Source: Sipunculus nudus
Taxonomy: Eukaryota > Annelida > Sipuncula > Golfingiida > Sipunculidae
Direction: 5' to 3'
Length of the DNA: 64,000 bases
Assembly: GCA_026874595.1 (NCBI GenBank)
Contig: CM049306.1
Coordinates: 35,108,019 to 35,172,018, forward strand
In this document: one piece after another, positions 61,774 to 64,000 of the stretch
Numbering within the stretch: the first letter of the stretch is position 1
Layout: every line of letters starts with the position of its first letter
Position numbers and translations under genes: made by a program
The notes under the pieces: generated by a model
The model's input: the letters and a program-made list of their open reading frames with translations, nothing else
Database searches by the model: none
Told to the model about the DNA's origin: nothing

Positions 61774-63619
61774 GATTCTCGTGCCATTATCGAAGCCGGA
61801 CTGCTTTATTTCTCTAAACGGCTCATGAAATTAAAGGTACACTGTTAGTTTTTAATAATATATCTAAATATGGATATGTTGTTATCAGAGCCGACAGGAT
61901 GATAAGACATTCTAGTCATACAGGTTTATGTAGTAAACACCCTAAGAGGTTTACAGTTGTCCTTTTGAGGTGTTGTTTTCCCTAGATTCGTTGGAATAAT
62001 CACCGTGCCATAAGACCATTCATCATAGCTAAAAGCAGATACCTTCAACTTTTAAATGTCAAACTTGAAAAGAGGCATGCAGGTTTTCTAAAAAAAAAAG
62101 GCTGAAATTCATTTGGTCTGCCTCATACGGAATTATAAATGATCCGATTAGCAGGATCGTCAATATGTCATTATCTTCATATAAGCTTATACATTTGAAG
62201 AAGATAAACAGAGATTCCCATTTAGTTCCAGAAACAAACAAAGAGTGGCTGGATCTATCATGAGAATTCAAGAAAGGTACATTTTATTAGACTAGACACA
62301 AAAGACCTCATTTACGTCGTCTGTAGAGAGTTCTTTTATACGGGGCCCCCATGCGGGCCAGACTTGTTTAAGATAAAGACGATATTACTTCAAGGGTTGT
62401 TTGCGGGATCTTGGTTCACCTGCGTTGAAAACAGATGACACACTATAGCGGTTCCCGGCGGGGCACCGGCCCGCTAATGATCCATGAAAGTGTGATAATA
62501 TAAGTATTAATGTCTCCTAATGGATTCTGAAACATTCCATTCAAATAAGAAAGAAATAGACACCTGTCTAAATCAGAAGTTAATGAGAGGACATGGCTGA
62601 ACTTTTAAATTTGGTGAATTTTTTTTTTCAAAAAGTGACTCCAAATGATTCTTTTTGCTCTTTTTGTAAGTCTGACCGACATTTAAATTCGTGAACGTGA
62701 ATTTTTGCGTGTAAACTCCAAGAAAATATTGTTTAATTTTTTGTTGTCTCTCTTCCTTAATAACTTCAGTAACGTGTGTCCCCGATTCGCACCACGTAGC
62801 ACCAATCGTTTCTTTTTAATAATACTGCTGTTAAATAATTTTTTAAAAATATTTTCCCAATTTTACTCATTATTCTGATAAAAATAGTAGGAAAACATTA
62901 CCTAATTTTTACTTGCAAACTAAGAAAACATCAGTAAGCATGATCTCATGGAGGCTAGCTAATTTTCCGTCTTATTTGGATCCAAAAGCAAACAGGCCAC
63001 TGTATGAAAGCATGAAAAAACATCTATCGTGAATTTTATAAATGATAAACATAGAAATATCAAGTTTAGTAAAAAAGGAGCTATAAAGAAAACGTAAAAG
63101 AGCAACGCCGCTATAACGAATATCTTGTCACGAAGTCATTTGAAACGGTCCCTGCGCCTTGAAGTCGGCGGTTACGACAGTTAAGCAGCAATAAATTATT
63201 CAGACGTATTATATGTCTTTTCAAACTGTGTGATGTTGTCGACCTTGAGGTATCGGGATTCTCTCTTGATGTGGCAGCCAGTGCTTTGATCACGGCTTAA
63301 TTTAGAAAATCACGAAACTTGTCGGTCTTTATTGGCAATTGAGATAAGTATTGCCACTAATATCGACATTTTCTGACTGCTTAATGGCACCCTTTTAAGA
63401 AAGATGTTCAAATTAAGTTTAAATGGAGTCTCTTTTATTGAGCGTTTTGCCTCTTTACGCCTATCGCATCATCAGTAATATTTGCCGAGTCCATGTCTTT
63501 GATATTTAAGGCGAAGAGATTGATGTATTTTGTCTACTGAAATTATAATTTGTTAAAAGACAAAGATTCTTGGTCTTTTCAAGTACTTAACAGTAATCTT
63601 ATTTTTATAAACACCAGTT
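61774..63619. other. Intergenic, nothing recognised
   Basis: No supported feature. Confidence 0.45.
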
Positions 63620-63880
63620 TATGTATGTTTGTATGTATGTAGTTATGTATGAATGTATGTATGTATGTATGTATATATATATATGTTTGTCTGTGTGTAT
63701 GTATGTTTATTTGCATATATGCACGTAGGTAAAGAGTAAAAGTGATGGCCTTTAGATAGACTAACTTATATATTATCACACATATGTTCTACATATATGT
63801 ATGTATGCAACTGCGTATTAATGAATTTGTATGCATGTTAGTTAGTGTGTATATGTGCATGTATACATGTAAGAATGTAT
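63620..63880. repeat. Degenerate (ATGT)n microsatellite
   Basis: ATGT steps are dense at 63,620-63,710, include a short TA run near 63,673, and thin out through 63,880 in an ATGT/GTGT-rich stretch. Confidence 0.8.
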
Positions 63881-64000
63881 ATGTGTGCATGTGAGTTTAT
63901 ATTCCATAGTAACATTCCTTATCCAGGTTTAGCCAAAAAATTCAATAATTAAAATACCACTATTTTTCACGTCATCTCTTTCTTAATGATCCAGATGTCG

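Overview
The window looks like animal (metazoan) nuclear intergenic DNA. It is AT-rich, full of long (TA)n, (TC)n and poly-G/poly-C tracts, and has no convincing host exon on either strand. Nearly all open frames are under 100 codons and resemble no protein I know. The repeat content is what I would expect in a marine invertebrate, most likely a bivalve or other mollusc. It includes a Gmr1-type Ty3/Gypsy remnant, many TIR-flanked miniature elements, and a repeat tail with GACGGACGACGGACAAAG followed by a CAG/CTGAGCT hairpin. The taxon is inference only.

Layout. 1-5.3 kb: a hairpin-rich hAT-like end (881-995), a truncated LTR (1,463-1,712, minus), a field of degenerate ~200-bp repeats (2.0-3.1 kb) and a solo LTR (4,774-5,312, plus). 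6.2-7.0 kb: homopolymer tracts and a short direct repeat. 8.3-9.1 kb: another minus-strand LTR. 10.2-11.5 kb: four tandem ~340-bp units around a GGTGGCGCCACC palindrome. 14.85-16.87 kb: about 65 copies of a 31-bp monomer, the 5' third organised as 93-bp trimers. 20.15-20.49 kb: ACGC words at mostly 10-12 bp spacing. 20.78-23.75 kb: the Gypsy remnant. 23.88-25.90 kb: about 67 copies of a 30-bp monomer.

From 26 kb on the sequence is sparse, with small elements set in unremarkable DNA. These are a foldback element (35,927-36,351), an LTR (40,898-41,590, plus), a PIF/Harbinger-like MITE with TAA target duplication (43,618-44,180), a hAT-like MITE (49,252-49,737), a ~108-bp CTCGAGAT mini-element (53,851-53,958), an element with ~75-bp inverted ends (54,832-55,443), a 475-bp tandem duplication (58,191-59,090) and a full-length solo LTR (59,363-60,271, minus).

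The central story is one LTR retrotransposon family. Six LTR copies share TGTTAC...GTAACA ends. The copy at 20,776 is cut down to 66 bp and lies directly upstream of gag, protease and integrase remnants on the same strand. Integrase follows protease with no reverse transcriptase between them, which is the domain order of Gmr1-type Ty3/Gypsy elements. The coding part carries many frameshifts and stops and is cut off inside the integrase core, so it is dead. No working gene system, RNA gene or host gene could be supported.
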